Assembly: GCA_910585905.1 (NCBI GenBank)
Contig: CAJUID010000010.1
Span: forward strand, 12,305-76,304
Length of the DNA stretch: 64,000 nt
Direction: 5' to 3'
Source of the DNA: an uncultured Lachnospiraceae bacterium
GTDB lineage: Bacteria; Bacillota; Clostridia; Lachnospirales; Lachnospiraceae
Under the pieces are notes generated by a model that did not search any database, was not told where the DNA came from, and was given only the letters and a program-made list of their open reading frames with translations. Position 1 is the stretch's first letter. Each line of letters starts with the position of its first letter. This document shows, piece after piece, positions 9,322 to 18,271 of this stretch. The position numbers were made by a program, and so were the translations under genes.

Positions 9322-9350
9322 TTGACATGCTGAAAAATTTTTGATAATAT
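9322..9350 (+). promoter_or_regulatory. Sigma-A promoter of the tyrS leader
   Basis: TTGACA (9322-9327), a 17-nt spacer and TAATAT (9345-9350) form a near-consensus vegetative promoter just upstream of the T-box leader. Confidence 0.8.
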
Positions 9351-9394
9351 AAATGTATAGGTGGCTTTTGTGTGTTCTTTTGCGTATAGCTGCC

Positions 9395-9667
9395 GGTGAC
9401 AAATACGAAGAAAAGAATAAGTAGTAGCAGGGAAAGCCAACAGAAAGCTGCCGGAAGATGAGAGGCGCAGGTGGAAACTGGTACGAATACCTCTTGGAGT
9501 ATCGGGCTGAACAGGATTTCCCAGTAGGCTTCGACGGTGATGCATCCGTTATTGTGCGGGGATATCATAGGTATCCTGATAAGGCATTCTGTGTGAGCAG
9601 AATGTAAATAAAAGGTGGTAACACGAGTAGCTTCGTCCTTTTGCAAAATGCAAAAGGGCTTTTTTTA
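9395..9667 (+). promoter_or_regulatory. T-box riboswitch (tyrosine) with terminator
   Basis: The untranslated leader shows the T-box landmarks in order. An AGTA box (AATAAGTAGTAGC near 9417) is followed by the distal stem I AG bulge (ATGAGAGG) and GGTGGAAA loop. A specifier loop GGAG-TAT then puts a Tyr codon at 9500-9502. The T-box antiterminator sequence AGGTGGTAACACG lies near 9613-9625, and an intrinsic terminator follows (CCTTTTGC 9637-9644, loop, GCAAAAGG 9650-9657, T-run). Uncharged tRNA-Tyr should pair with the specifier and the UGG-type bulge, stabilise the antiterminator and allow tyrS transcription. The specifier assignment is by pattern and by the downstream gene. Confidence 0.88.
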
Positions 9668-9756
9668 ACTTATAGGAAACTATGTCCTACAGTGTAAGAA
9701 ATGCTCCGTGGGGCGAGATTCTTTGTTCGTTTATTAAAGAAATGGAGGAAGCAGAT

Positions 9757-10983
9757 ATGACAGTGTATGATGAACTAATTGCCCGCGGGCTGATTGCCCA
9801 GGTAACAGATGAGGAGGAAATTAAAAAACTGGTAAATGAGGGGAAAGCCGTTTTCTATATTGGCTTTGACCCAACGGCAGACAGTCTTCATGTAGGGCAT
9901 TTTATGGCACTCTGCCTGATGAAACGTCTTCAGATGGCAGGCAATAAACCAATTGCGCTGATTGGCGGTGGTACGGCGATGGTAGGTGATCCGAGTGGGC
10001 GCACAGATATGCGCCAGATGATGACAAAGGAAACGATAGAACACAATGTAGAGTGTTTTCAAAAACAGATGAGTCGTTTTATTGATTTTTCCGAGGGGAA
10101 GGCAATGCTTGTCAATAATGCAGATTGGCTTTTGGATTTGAATTATGTTGAAGTGATGCGGGAGATTGGTCATCATTTTTCGGTAAACCGTATGCTGAAT
10201 GCAGAGTGTTACAAGCAGCGGATGGAAAAAGGGCTTAGCTTCTTGGAATTCAACTATATGATTATGCAGAGTTATGACTTTTATAAATTGTTTCAAGACT
10301 ATGGTTGTAATATGCAGTTTGGAGGGGATGACCAGTGGAGTAATATGTTAGGTGGTACTAGGCTAATCCATTACAAACTTGGCAAGGATGCTTATGCTAT
10401 GACGATTAACCTGCTGTTGAATTCAGAAGGAAATAAAATGGGCAAAACACAGTCCGGCGCTGTATGGCTTGACCCGGATAAAACCAGCCCATTTGATTTT
10501 TATCAATACTGGAGGAATGTTTCTGATGCAGATGTACTAAAATGCCTGCGCATGCTGACTTTCCTGCCTTTAGAGCAGATTGATGAGATGGATCAGTGGG
10601 AAGGCAGCCAGTTAAACCAGGCGAAAGAGATTCTTGCATTTGAGCTTACAAAACTTGTCCATGGGGAAGAGGAGGCAGAGAAGGCACAGGAAGGTGCAAG
10701 GGCGTTGTTTTCTAGTGGAAATGCAGAGCAGATGCCTGAGGTCGCCCTTTTGGATGAAGACTTTGAAGATGGCTGTATTGGTATTCTCCGCCTACTTGTC
10801 AAGGCAGGGCTTGCAGCCTCCAACGGGGAGGCGCGCCGAAATGTAGAGCAGGGAGGTGTCTCATTGGATGGGCAGAAAGTAAGTGATGTCAAGGCAGTTG
10901 TGACAAAAGATGAAATTGCTAGTGAAGGGATTGTCCTAAAACGCGGCAAAAAGAAATTTATAAAAGTAGTAATCAGTCAGTAG
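9757..10983 (+). CDS. tyrS: Tyrosyl-tRNA synthetase
   Basis: 408 residues from ATG 9757, which has GGAGGAAG 6-8 nt upstream; the frame is open 25 codons further up but those lie in the leader without a ribosome site. This class I synthetase charges tRNA-Tyr in the cytoplasm. Visible signatures are GFDPTADSLHVGHF (HIGH-type motif at about residues 35-50), the tyrosine pocket region around QSYDFYKLF, GGDDQWSN, and GNKMGKTQSG in place of KMSKS. An S4-like RNA-binding domain occupies the C-terminal 65 residues (ASNGEARRNVEQGGVSLDGQ). It is controlled by the T-box upstream. Its last 11 bp overlap the convergent DUF4364 gene. Confidence 0.97.
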   Translation: MTVYDELIARGLIAQVTDEEEIKKLVNEGKAVFYIGFDPTADSLHVGHFMALCLMKRLQMAGNKPIALIGGGTAMVGDPSGRTDMRQMMTKETIEHNVECFQKQMSRFIDFSEGKAMLVNNADWLLDLNYVEVMREIGHHFSVNRMLNAECYKQRMEKGLSFLEFNYMIMQSYDFYKLFQDYGCNMQFGGDDQWSNMLGGTRLIHYKLGKDAYAMTINLLLNSEGNKMGKTQSGAVWLDPDKTSPFDFYQYWRNVSDADVLKCLRMLTFLPLEQIDEMDQWEGSQLNQAKEILAFELTKLVHGEEEAEKAQEGARALFSSGNAEQMPEVALLDEDFEDGCIGILRLLVKAGLAASNGEARRNVEQGGVSLDGQKVSDVKAVVTKDEIASEGIVLKRGKKKFIKVVISQ

Positions 10984-11494
10984 AAAGTTCTTTATAGAGG
11001 AAGCTGTAGATTATGTCGCTTTTTGTTTTAAAACGGCGGCACATATCTATGGCTTTTTCTTCAGTCGGGACGTTTAATGCAACCTCAAGAATTGTACTGC
11101 CGCGCTCCACTACTGTACAGCGTGCCAGATATTCGTCTTGGTCTGTCCTTGTATAGTCTGTTCGGATTGAAGTATCTTCCACAATCTGAATTTTGTTTTT
11201 TTTCAGATAGCTGTCAATCTGCTGCATCGTGTCTTTGGGGAGTTGGGAACAAAAGAAGCTTAAGGTTTCTTTGCCCTTTTCCGTGATTGTATAGTATGAG
11301 GCAGCATGTGTCTGGCTGGCAATGATTAGTTCATCCTCTGTCAGTGTTTTTAATGTTTCCTGAATAGAAAAATAATCAGTATAGCCATATTCTAATATAA
11401 AATCTGATAAAATGGCATTTGTGATTTCGTGCTTTGTCCGGTTTAAAAAGTACAAGATAATCAGTTTGTATAATTTTATGGACTCCGAAGTCAT
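10973..11494 (-). CDS. DUF4364 family protein, likely winged-helix
   Basis: 173 residues. The N-terminal 75 residues look like a winged-helix DNA-binding domain (LYKLIILYFLNRTKHEITNA, then a recognition-helix-like segment and the wing ASYYTITEKGKETL). The C-terminal part is a small alpha/beta domain (RCTVVERGSTILEVALNVPT). This is the pattern of DUF4364, a family seen widely in Clostridia with no settled function; a transcription-regulator role is only inferred. It starts 16 bp after the radical SAM gene ends, so the two are probably co-transcribed. AGGAG lies about 5-9 nt before the ATG. Confidence 0.85.
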   Translation of the reverse strand: MTSESIKLYKLIILYFLNRTKHEITNAILSDFILEYGYTDYFSIQETLKTLTEDELIIASQTHAASYYTITEKGKETLSFFCSQLPKDTMQQIDSYLKKNKIQIVEDTSIRTDYTRTDQDEYLARCTVVERGSTILEVALNVPTEEKAIDMCRRFKTKSDIIYSFLYKELSTD

Positions 11495-11510
11495 GTTGCC
11501 AGCTCCTTTC

Positions 11511-12446
11511 TTACAAATTAAAATATTTTCCTTGATAGATATCCTGTTCTTTTAGCGCATGGGAAATGCTGTTTAAAACATTCCGTTTGTTTAAGCTCCA
11601 TTTTGGCGCCAGCAACAAATCCCTGGGGCCATCCCCGGTAAGTCGGTGGATGACGATATCAGGGGAAAGGTGTGCAATGCACTTAAGAAGCAGACGAATA
11701 TATTCTTCCTGTGTATAAATAGAAAGGTCAGGAAGAAGGGCAGCGAGATCCGTCCCCTTTAATACATGGAGGAGTTGGAACTTGATGCCCTGAATATCCA
11801 GTGTATTTAGATATTGTATGGTCTGTAAAATGTCATGCTCTGTTTCACCGGGAAGTCCCAGAATAATATGCACTATCACGGCTAAACCACGCGTCCGCAG
11901 CTCTTTTACGCACTGTTCAAATACAGAAAGCGCATAGCCGCGGCGGATGATAGAAGCGGTTTTTTCATGGATTGTCTGCAGGCCAAGCTCTATCCATACA
12001 GGTTTTATAAGGCTGCATTGTTCCAATAAGGTATAGATATCTTCCGAAAAACAATCTGGCCTGGTGCCAATGGAAAGCAAAACAGTTTTTGGATGGCGGA
12101 TTGCTTCTGTATAGAGTGTGCGCAATTTTTGGACAGGCGCATATGTATTGGTAAAGGATTGAAAATAGGCGATGTATTTATCCCCAGTATATTTCCCGTG
12201 GGAATTGACAAAAGCAATCGCCTGGTCAATCTGTTCTGTGACGGAATCCCTACAAGGAATGGCAAAATCTCCTGAGCCGCCATTGCTGCAAAAAATGCAT
12301 CCTCTTGTGCCAAGCGTGCCGTCGCGGTTTGGGCAAGTCATTCCGGCATCCAATGCTGCTTTGTATATTTTTTGGCCGAATTGCTCTTTTAGGTAGTAGT
12401 CAAGAGAATAGTAAGGCTTATCGCCCCAATGTTTCCTTTTTTCCAT
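11511..12446 (-). CDS. Radical SAM protein, TIGR01212/YhcC family
   Basis: 311 residues from ATG 12446; a TTG 15 nt upstream, overlapping the malic enzyme stop, is the alternative start. The iron-sulfur signature CPNRDGTLGTRGCIFC near residues 35-50 is typical of the YhcC/TIGR01212 family. It is followed by radical SAM barrel segments (YFQSFTNTYAP, GTRPDCFSEDIY, WIELGLQTIHEKT, HIILGLPGET). YhcC-like proteins are distant relatives of the Elp3/HemN radical SAM group and their substrate is not established. It is probably co-transcribed with the malic enzyme and DUF4364 genes. Confidence 0.88.
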   Translation of the reverse strand: MEKRKHWGDKPYYSLDYYLKEQFGQKIYKAALDAGMTCPNRDGTLGTRGCIFCSNGGSGDFAIPCRDSVTEQIDQAIAFVNSHGKYTGDKYIAYFQSFTNTYAPVQKLRTLYTEAIRHPKTVLLSIGTRPDCFSEDIYTLLEQCSLIKPVWIELGLQTIHEKTASIIRRGYALSVFEQCVKELRTRGLAVIVHIILGLPGETEHDILQTIQYLNTLDIQGIKFQLLHVLKGTDLAALLPDLSIYTQEEYIRLLLKCIAHLSPDIVIHRLTGDGPRDLLLAPKWSLNKRNVLNSISHALKEQDIYQGKYFNL

Positions 12447-12454
12447 TGCCTTAG

Positions 12455-13606
12455 TTAACAAATATGTGCTTTGACCGCATTAGAGACTACTTCAGCAACT
12501 CTAGGGTCGAACGCTTCTGGCATAATGTGGTCTTCATTTAAATCCTTCTCATCAACAAGCCCGGCAATGGCATTTGCGGCTGCCAGTTTCATTTCTTCGG
12601 TAATCTGTGTGGCGCGGCCTTCCAAGGCGCCTTTGAAGATACCAGGGAATGCCACAACATTATTTACCTGGTTTGGGAAGTCGGAGCGGCCGGTTCCTAT
12701 AATTCTTGCCCCTGCTTTTTTTGCAATATCCGGCATAATTTCAGGCACAGGATTTGCCATAGCAAAAAGAATGGAGTCATGGTTCATGCTGGCCGCCATC
12801 TCTTCGGTTACAATCCCTGGCGCGGAAACGCCTATAAAAATGTCTGCGCCCTTTAACGCATCGGCGAGTGTTCCAGTTTTTCCGGTTAAGTTGGTGACTT
12901 CCATCATTTCTTTCTGCATCCAATTTAGGTTATCAGAGTCTTTAGAGAGAATACCGCATTTATCACACATTATGATATCTTGAAATCCATAGCGCAATAA
13001 TAGTTTTGTAATGGCAATCCCAGCGGAACCTGCGCCGTTGACAACGACACGGCATTCTTCTTTGTTTTTGCCGACAACCTTCAGCCCGTTAATGATTCCG
13101 GCAAGAACTACAATAGCTGTGCCGTGCTGGTCATCGTGAAATACTGGGATGGAAAGAGCCTTTTTTAAACGCTCTTCAATTTCAAAACAGCGGGGAGCAG
13201 AGATGTCTTCCAGATTAATCCCCCCAAATGCCGGCGCGATATGGATAATAGTTTGTATAATTTCTTCTGTGTCCTGCGTGGCAAGGCAGATTGGGAAAGC
13301 ATTGACATTTCCAAATTCCTTAAAAAGAACTGCCTTTCCCTCCATAACAGGCATAGCAGCTTCAGGACCGATATTTCCAAGGCCAAGAACGGCGCTTCCA
13401 TCAGAAATAACAGCAACTGTGTTTGCTTTGATGGTATAATTATATGCTTCTTCTTTATTTTCTGCAATTACTTTACAAGGCTCTGCAACACCCGGTGTAT
13501 AGGCAATTGCGAGGTCTTCGCGGGAATTCACATGGCATTTTGGTGTTGTATTTAGTTTTCCATTCCATTCCCTGTGGAGTGTAAGTGCTTTTTCACTAGT
13601 ATTCAT
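12455..13606 (-). CDS. NAD(P)-dependent malic enzyme (short form)
   Basis: 383 residues. It catalyses oxidative decarboxylation of malate to pyruvate with reduction of NAD(P). The N-terminal malic domain carries YTPGVAEPC, NTVAVISDGSAVLGLGNIGP and the metal/substrate region HDDQHGTAIVVLAGI. The Rossmann domain follows (VVNGAGSAGIAITKLL), then FAMANPVPEIMP and FPNQVNNVVAFPGIFKGAL. At this length it lacks the C-terminal phosphotransacetylase-like domain of MaeB, so it is like the Bacillus YtsJ type. ATG 13606 is preceded by a G-rich ribosome site. It starts a minus-strand unit with the radical SAM and DUF4364 genes. Confidence 0.95.
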   Translation of the reverse strand: MNTSEKALTLHREWNGKLNTTPKCHVNSREDLAIAYTPGVAEPCKVIAENKEEAYNYTIKANTVAVISDGSAVLGLGNIGPEAAMPVMEGKAVLFKEFGNVNAFPICLATQDTEEIIQTIIHIAPAFGGINLEDISAPRCFEIEERLKKALSIPVFHDDQHGTAIVVLAGIINGLKVVGKNKEECRVVVNGAGSAGIAITKLLLRYGFQDIIMCDKCGILSKDSDNLNWMQKEMMEVTNLTGKTGTLADALKGADIFIGVSAPGIVTEEMAASMNHDSILFAMANPVPEIMPDIAKKAGARIIGTGRSDFPNQVNNVVAFPGIFKGALEGRATQITEEMKLAAANAIAGLVDEKDLNEDHIMPEAFDPRVAEVVSNAVKAHIC

Positions 13607-13709
13607 AATAGTAGTCCCCCATTTCTGCCAAGCTTACATTTTTTAACAGTGGCTGGCGCACTTTAAGAGTTAATCATAGCATAGAATAAATTTTCACACA
13701 AGATTTTAC

Positions 13710-13738
13710 TTTACAGATTCAAAAAAATTCTGTATACT
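13710..13738 (+). promoter_or_regulatory. Probable rho promoter
   Basis: TTTACA (13710-13715), a 17-nt spacer and TATACT (13733-13738). It implies a leader of roughly 200 nt before the rho start codon; I see no known riboswitch in that leader. Confidence 0.65.
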
Positions 13739-13946
13739 TAAGGCGTCATTATATTGTATGACTTCTGTATCATTAGAAAATATGGTTTCTGCTATATATT
13801 CTTTTGCAGCGCATTCGCTGTGTTTTCAGCTTATAGGGAATATTGCTGTATGACGGCAGTTGTTTGGACAGATTATGGGTTTTGGCAGTTTGTTATTTCG
13901 TGAAATACAATTCCGTTTAGGTAACGGTGGAAAATTGGAGGAAAAC

Positions 13947-15611
13947 ATGCAGCATTTAGAAGATTTATCATTAGTTGATTTGCGTCTAGTGGCAAAGAAA
14001 TGGGGGATCAAGGGGGTTACGGCTTATCGGAAGCAGGAACTTTTGGAGTTTTTGAAAGATGAGCAGAAAAAGCGCGGCGGGGATTCTGCCGAAATAAAAG
14101 AGGAGCCGGCACCTGAGGTAACGGAAGAACCAGCTGATTCCTTAAAGGAGGAAATTTCCGCTAGTGAGAAAGAATACAAAGGCCGCCAAATGTCAGAGAA
14201 AAATGATTTAAATAATAGCAGGCCTTCAGCAGAGCGAATACAAAAGCGTTGGAGTAACGGGGAACGCGCTGTAACTGCGCCGGCTGAGCGGGTGCCAGGC
14301 AAGGAAGATGAAAAGCGAAATGCATATAATAAAAAAGCGTTGTCCCGCTATAGCGAAAAACAGCAGCAACAGAGGCGCGAGTATCCGAGAAAAGAGGTTG
14401 TCAGAAAAACAGAAGAGACATTTTCAGAGCGTCCGCAAAGATACAGCCAGGGACAGGCGAATCCGACAGAGATGGAGCAGCTTGACAGCGGCGAGGTTAG
14501 GAATGGCATTTTGGAAGTACTGTCAGAGGGATATGGGTTTATCCGCTGTGACAATTATCTGCCGGGTGAGGAGGATGTGTACGTTTCACCGGCCTTAATT
14601 CGGAAATACCATCTCCGCACGGGGGATATTTTGGAGGGAAATGTCAGAGTGCGCAGCCAGAATGAGAAGTTTGGCGCGCTTTTATATATTAAGACAGTTA
14701 ACGGCTATTCTCTGGATAAGGTGTTAAAGCGCCCGAAGTTTGAGCAGCTAACGCCAATCTTCCCAAATCAGAGAATCCGTCTGGAGACGCCGGGGAGCGG
14801 GATATCTATGCGTATGATGGACCTGATTTCCCCAATTGGCAAGGGGCAGCGCGGCATGATCGTATCACAGCCTAAGACTGGTAAGACAACACTTTTAAAA
14901 CAGGTGGCAAAGGCCGTAAAGGCTAATCATCCCAATATGCATATTATTGTTCTCCTGATTGATGAACGTCCAGAAGAAGTGACAGACATAAAAGAATCTA
15001 TTATGGGGAAAAATGTTGAAGTGATCTATTCAACTTTTGACGAATTGCCAGAAAACCACAAGAGGGTGTCGGAGATGGTTATTGAGCGTGCAAAACGTCT
15101 TGTAGAACATGGTGAGGAGGTGATGATCCTTTTGGATAGCATTACCCGTCTTGCCAGGGCATATAACTTGACGGTACAGCCAAGCGGCCGCACGCTGTCG
15201 GGCGGGCTTGACCCGGCGGCGCTTCATATGCCAAAGCGTTTTTTCGGTGCAGCGAGAAATATGAGGGAGGGGGGCAACTTAACTATTCTTGCAACTGCCC
15301 TTGTGGATACTGGAAGTAAGATGGATGATGTTGTCTTTGAGGAATTTAAGGGTACAGGTAATATGGAATTGGTACTTGACCGTTCCCTCTCAGAAAAAAG
15401 AGTATTTCCAGCGATTGACCTGCCAAAGTCGAGCACCAGAAGGGAAGACCTGCTTTTATCACAGGAGGAGGTTGAGGCGATCTTTCTGATGCGAAAAGCA
15501 TTTGGCGGTACAAAATCAGAAGAAGCTGTAGAGCGGATTATAGATATGTTCCGAAAGACTAAAAATAATCAAGAATTTATCCAGTTGGTGAAAAAAGTGA
15601 AAATCGTGTAA
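13947..15611 (+). CDS. rho: Transcription termination factor Rho
   Basis: 554 residues from ATG 13947, which has TTGGAGG 5-6 nt upstream; the open frame 29 codons further left lacks a ribosome site. Rho is a hexameric RNA helicase that ends transcription of untranslated RNA. The order is a Rho N-terminal helical domain (EDLSLVDLRLVAKKWGIKG), then a long charged, low-complexity insert (about residues 45-180, rich in Glu, Arg and Gln). The cold-shock-like RNA-binding domain follows (GILEVLSEGYGFIRCDNYLP), then the RecA-type motor with Walker A QPKTGKTTLLKQ, Walker B VMILLDSITRLARAYN and the secondary RNA-site region. The insert makes it longer than the E. coli protein (419 aa), as in many Firmicutes and Actinobacteria. 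Confidence 0.97.
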   Translation: MQHLEDLSLVDLRLVAKKWGIKGVTAYRKQELLEFLKDEQKKRGGDSAEIKEEPAPEVTEEPADSLKEEISASEKEYKGRQMSEKNDLNNSRPSAERIQKRWSNGERAVTAPAERVPGKEDEKRNAYNKKALSRYSEKQQQQRREYPRKEVVRKTEETFSERPQRYSQGQANPTEMEQLDSGEVRNGILEVLSEGYGFIRCDNYLPGEEDVYVSPALIRKYHLRTGDILEGNVRVRSQNEKFGALLYIKTVNGYSLDKVLKRPKFEQLTPIFPNQRIRLETPGSGISMRMMDLISPIGKGQRGMIVSQPKTGKTTLLKQVAKAVKANHPNMHIIVLLIDERPEEVTDIKESIMGKNVEVIYSTFDELPENHKRVSEMVIERAKRLVEHGEEVMILLDSITRLARAYNLTVQPSGRTLSGGLDPAALHMPKRFFGAARNMREGGNLTILATALVDTGSKMDDVVFEEFKGTGNMELVLDRSLSEKRVFPAIDLPKSSTRREDLLLSQEEVEAIFLMRKAFGGTKSEEAVERIIDMFRKTKNNQEFIQLVKKVKIV

Positions 15612-15618
15612 AAATGTA

Positions 15619-15647
15619 TTGCATTCATATTTCTACTATGCTATACT
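15619..15647 (+). promoter_or_regulatory. Promoter of rpmE
   Basis: TTGCAT (15619-15624), a 17-nt spacer and TATACT (15642-15647), starting immediately after the rho stop codon. Confidence 0.7.
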
Positions 15648-15733
15648 GAAGAAGTTGTGTTTAAAATTGATATTCAAAAACACTTTCAGATATGGAGTTG
15701 CTGTCTTTGTGGATGGCGGAATGGAGGTTAATC

Positions 15734-15940
15734 ATGAGAGAAGGAATTCATCCTAATTATTATCAGGCTAAAGTAGTATGCAACTGTGGAAATGAGTTTG
15801 TGACTGGTTCTACAAAGGAAGAGATTCATGTAGAAATCTGTTCAAAATGTCATTCTTTCTATACAGGCCAGCAGAAGGCTATTAAAGCCCGTGGCGCGAT
15901 TGATAAGTTCAACCGCAGATACGGCATTCAGGCTAACTAG
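15734..15940 (+). CDS. rpmE: 50S ribosomal protein L31, zinc-binding form
   Basis: 68 residues from ATG 15734, with GGAGG about 5-6 nt upstream. L31 forms part of the bridge between the ribosomal subunits. The sequence begins MREGIHPNYYQAKVVCNCG and keeps the four metal-ligand positions of the zinc (C+) type: the CNC pair near residues 16-18 and CSKC further on. It ends HSFYTGQQKAIKARGAIDKF, as in other long-tailed L31 proteins. It follows rho but has its own promoter and a terminator behind it. Confidence 0.96.
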   Translation: MREGIHPNYYQAKVVCNCGNEFVTGSTKEEIHVEICSKCHSFYTGQQKAIKARGAIDKFNRRYGIQAN

Positions 15941-15970
15941 CGACATAACTGGTCAGCATGTTGACCGTCT

Positions 15971-16014
15971 AAAAGGTCATAGTGTCCGGGTATCCGGGTG
16001 CTGTGACCTTTTGT
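15971..16014 (+). terminator. Terminator after rpmE
   Basis: AAAAGGTCA (15971-15979) pairs with TGACCTTTT (about 16003-16012) around a loop that itself contains repeated CCGGGT. The T-tract is short because it is part of the stem, so termination strength is uncertain. Confidence 0.6.
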
Positions 16015-16114
16015 GGCTTAGGAACTGTTCAAAAATAGATACATCACAGCTCCTTACATGACAGGATAGGAACCGGTGTGCCGGTTTTATATAGAATGGA
16101 GGAAGTTAGAACAT

Positions 16115-17353
16115 ATGAAATCATCAGGAATTGGTGGTCAGGCTGTGCTCGAAGGTGTAATGATGCGCAATAAATCAGAGTATGCCGTTGCAGTGAGAAA
16201 GCCGGATGGAGAAATCGCAGTGACACGGGGGAAGTGTAAGAGCCTGGCGGAGAAATCACTTTTTTTCCGTTTGCCGATTGTCCGCGGTGTTGTTGCTTTT
16301 TTTGAATCTTTGGTGTTGGGGATGCGTACATTGACATATTCTGCCAGTTTTTATGAGGAAGAGGAAGATAAAAAGCAGAACCAAAAGCAAACAGACACTT
16401 CTGACAGCAAGAACGATTGGAAAGAAAGTGCACAGATGGGAGCAACGATCGCATTATCTATTGTGCTTGCGATGTTGGTATTTGTTGTCCTTCCATATTT
16501 TATGTCACAGCTTTTAAGTGCGAAAATATCGTCCTACGCCGCATTAGCTGCGGTTGAGGGATTGTTCCGAGTTGCTTTGTTTATTGGATATGTCGTTGCC
16601 ATTTCGTTTATGGATGATATCAGAAGGACTTTTATGTATCATGGGGCTGAGCATAAGACCATTAACTGTATTGAGAACGGGTTGGAGCTTACAGTGGAAA
16701 ATGTGCGCAGCCAGTCAAAGCACCATAGGCGGTGCGGCACAAGTTTTTTGTTTATTGTTATATTTTTAAGCATTATTTTCTTTATGTTTATTCATTTTGA
16801 TAATATGTGGCTGCGCATGTTGTCCCGTATTATCTTAGTTCCGGTGATAGCGGGTGTTTCTTATGAATTTATTCATTTTGCTGGAAATAGTGACAGTAAG
16901 GTAGTTGAGGTGCTTAGCAAGCCGGGAATGTTCCTCCAGATGCTGACAACAAGGGAGCCGGATGACAAGATGGTTGAGGTTGCCATTGCTTCTGTGGAAG
17001 AAGTTTTTGACTGGAGAGAATATCAGAGACGGTGCATCGCAGCTAAAAAGAGCATGGCAAAAATGCAGAAGAGCAGGCAGGAGGCAGCTGGAAAACGCAA
17101 GTCCAGGGCGGAACTTGCAGAGGAAATTAAGCGGCGCGAGGAAGAAAATGCGAAGCGCGCCAATGACCGTGCCCGCCGCCTAAAAGAACAGGAGCGGAAA
17201 GAGGCAGAATTAGAAAAGCTTGCGAACGAGGCAGAAAAGAGAAAATCGAAACGGCAGGCGATAATGGTCCAAAGTGTAGAAGATGAAGAAGAGAACACAC
17301 TAGAAGGGCTGGATCATTATTTTGACGATGAGAAGAAAGAGGGCAAAAAATAA
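16115..17353 (+). CDS. DUF1385 family membrane protein (YqhQ-like)
   Basis: 412 residues from ATG 16115, with GGAGGAAG about 8-10 nt upstream. The N-terminus holds the DUF1385 signature GIGGQAVLEGVMMRN. Several membrane helices follow (for example ALSIVLAMLVFVVLPYFM and FIVIFLSIIFFMFIHF), along with YHGAEHKTINCIE and HHRRCGTSFLFIV, both typical of the family. The last 100 residues are a charged coiled tail rich in Arg, Lys and Glu. Function is unsettled; in Clostridia this gene is regularly found between rpmE and prmC, as here, and is usually treated as a housekeeping membrane protein. Confidence 0.9.
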   Translation: MKSSGIGGQAVLEGVMMRNKSEYAVAVRKPDGEIAVTRGKCKSLAEKSLFFRLPIVRGVVAFFESLVLGMRTLTYSASFYEEEEDKKQNQKQTDTSDSKNDWKESAQMGATIALSIVLAMLVFVVLPYFMSQLLSAKISSYAALAAVEGLFRVALFIGYVVAISFMDDIRRTFMYHGAEHKTINCIENGLELTVENVRSQSKHHRRCGTSFLFIVIFLSIIFFMFIHFDNMWLRMLSRIILVPVIAGVSYEFIHFAGNSDSKVVEVLSKPGMFLQMLTTREPDDKMVEVAIASVEEVFDWREYQRRCIAAKKSMAKMQKSRQEAAGKRKSRAELAEEIKRREEENAKRANDRARRLKEQERKEAELEKLANEAEKRKSKRQAIMVQSVEDEEENTLEGLDHYFDDEKKEGKK

Positions 17354-17414
17354 AGCAGTTTTTTGTATTAGATACTATAAGTTATATAAATCCTGACAGA
17401 ATGGGGAAACTGTG

Positions 17415-18260
17415 ATGGAGAACCAGGAAAAAAGTTGTAGTTATCAGGAGCTTCTGGCAGAGGGAGGTAGAGTCCTGCAAAATGCCGGAATTTTAGATGC
17501 AGATGTAGATAGTTTCTTGTTGTTAGAGTATATTACCGGGATGAACCGCGCCCAGTTCTTTTTGAGGGCAAAAGAGCCTGTCTCCCCGGAGGAGGCGAAG
17601 TGTTACAGAGAGCTTTTGGCGCGAAGGGCAAAGCATATCCCTCTGCAGCATATCACCGGGGAACAGGAATTTATGGGATTTTCATTTTATGTCAATAAGT
17701 ATGTGCTGGTGCCAAGGCAGGATACGGAGTGCCTTGTGGAACTGGCACTTGCTTATGTCCCAGGAAAGCGTATTCTTGATTTGTGTACTGGTTCGGGTTG
17801 CATCGCGATTTCCCTGATGCTTTTAGGAAAACCTGCTCTTTGCTGTGGAACTGATATATCAAGGGATGCTTTGGAGATAGCCCGGAGAAATGCGAGGAGA
17901 AATCAGGCTGAGGTCTCTTTTTTAGAAAGCGATCTGTTTGAGAAGGTGGAGGGAACGTATGATATTATTGTGTCGAATCCACCATATATCCCGCCAGATG
18001 TTATCTCAGGGCTTTCGGAGGAAGTGAGAGTACATGAACCGCGCCTTGCACTGGATGGCGGCGAGGATGGTCTTTTATTTTATCGGCGCATTACAAAAGA
18101 GAGTGTGATGCATCTTTCGGGGGATGGCATGCTTTTTTATGAAATAGGCTGTGAACAGGCTATGGATGTGATGGCAATTATGGAGGAGGCCGGATTTCAT
18201 GATGTGGTCTGTAGAAAAGATTATGCAGGCAATGACAGGATAGTTTTTGGGAGATTGTAA
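17415..18260 (+). CDS. prmC: Release factor glutamine methyltransferase
   Basis: 281 residues from ATG 17415; an overlapping GTG one codon earlier is an alternative. PrmC methylates the Gln of the GGQ loop in peptide release factors using S-adenosylmethionine. The N-terminal helical domain contains NRAQFFLRAKEPVS. The methyltransferase domain shows VPRQDTECLVE, ILDLCTGSGCIAISL (SAM-binding motif I) and the catalytic NPPYIPPDV. It lies directly upstream of prfA, its substrate gene, with 11 bp between stop and start, which supports the call. Confidence 0.96.
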   Translation: MENQEKSCSYQELLAEGGRVLQNAGILDADVDSFLLLEYITGMNRAQFFLRAKEPVSPEEAKCYRELLARRAKHIPLQHITGEQEFMGFSFYVNKYVLVPRQDTECLVELALAYVPGKRILDLCTGSGCIAISLMLLGKPALCCGTDISRDALEIARRNARRNQAEVSFLESDLFEKVEGTYDIIVSNPPYIPPDVISGLSEEVRVHEPRLALDGGEDGLLFYRRITKESVMHLSGDGMLFYEIGCEQAMDVMAIMEEAGFHDVVCRKDYAGNDRIVFGRL

Positions 18261-18271
18261 GGAGGATGGAG

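Noticed and set aside
12444..12461. TTG start of the radical SAM gene overlapping the malic enzyme stop
   Set aside because: Possible, but no Shine-Dalgarno is present before the TTG; the ATG at 12446 was preferred, although its own site is also weak.
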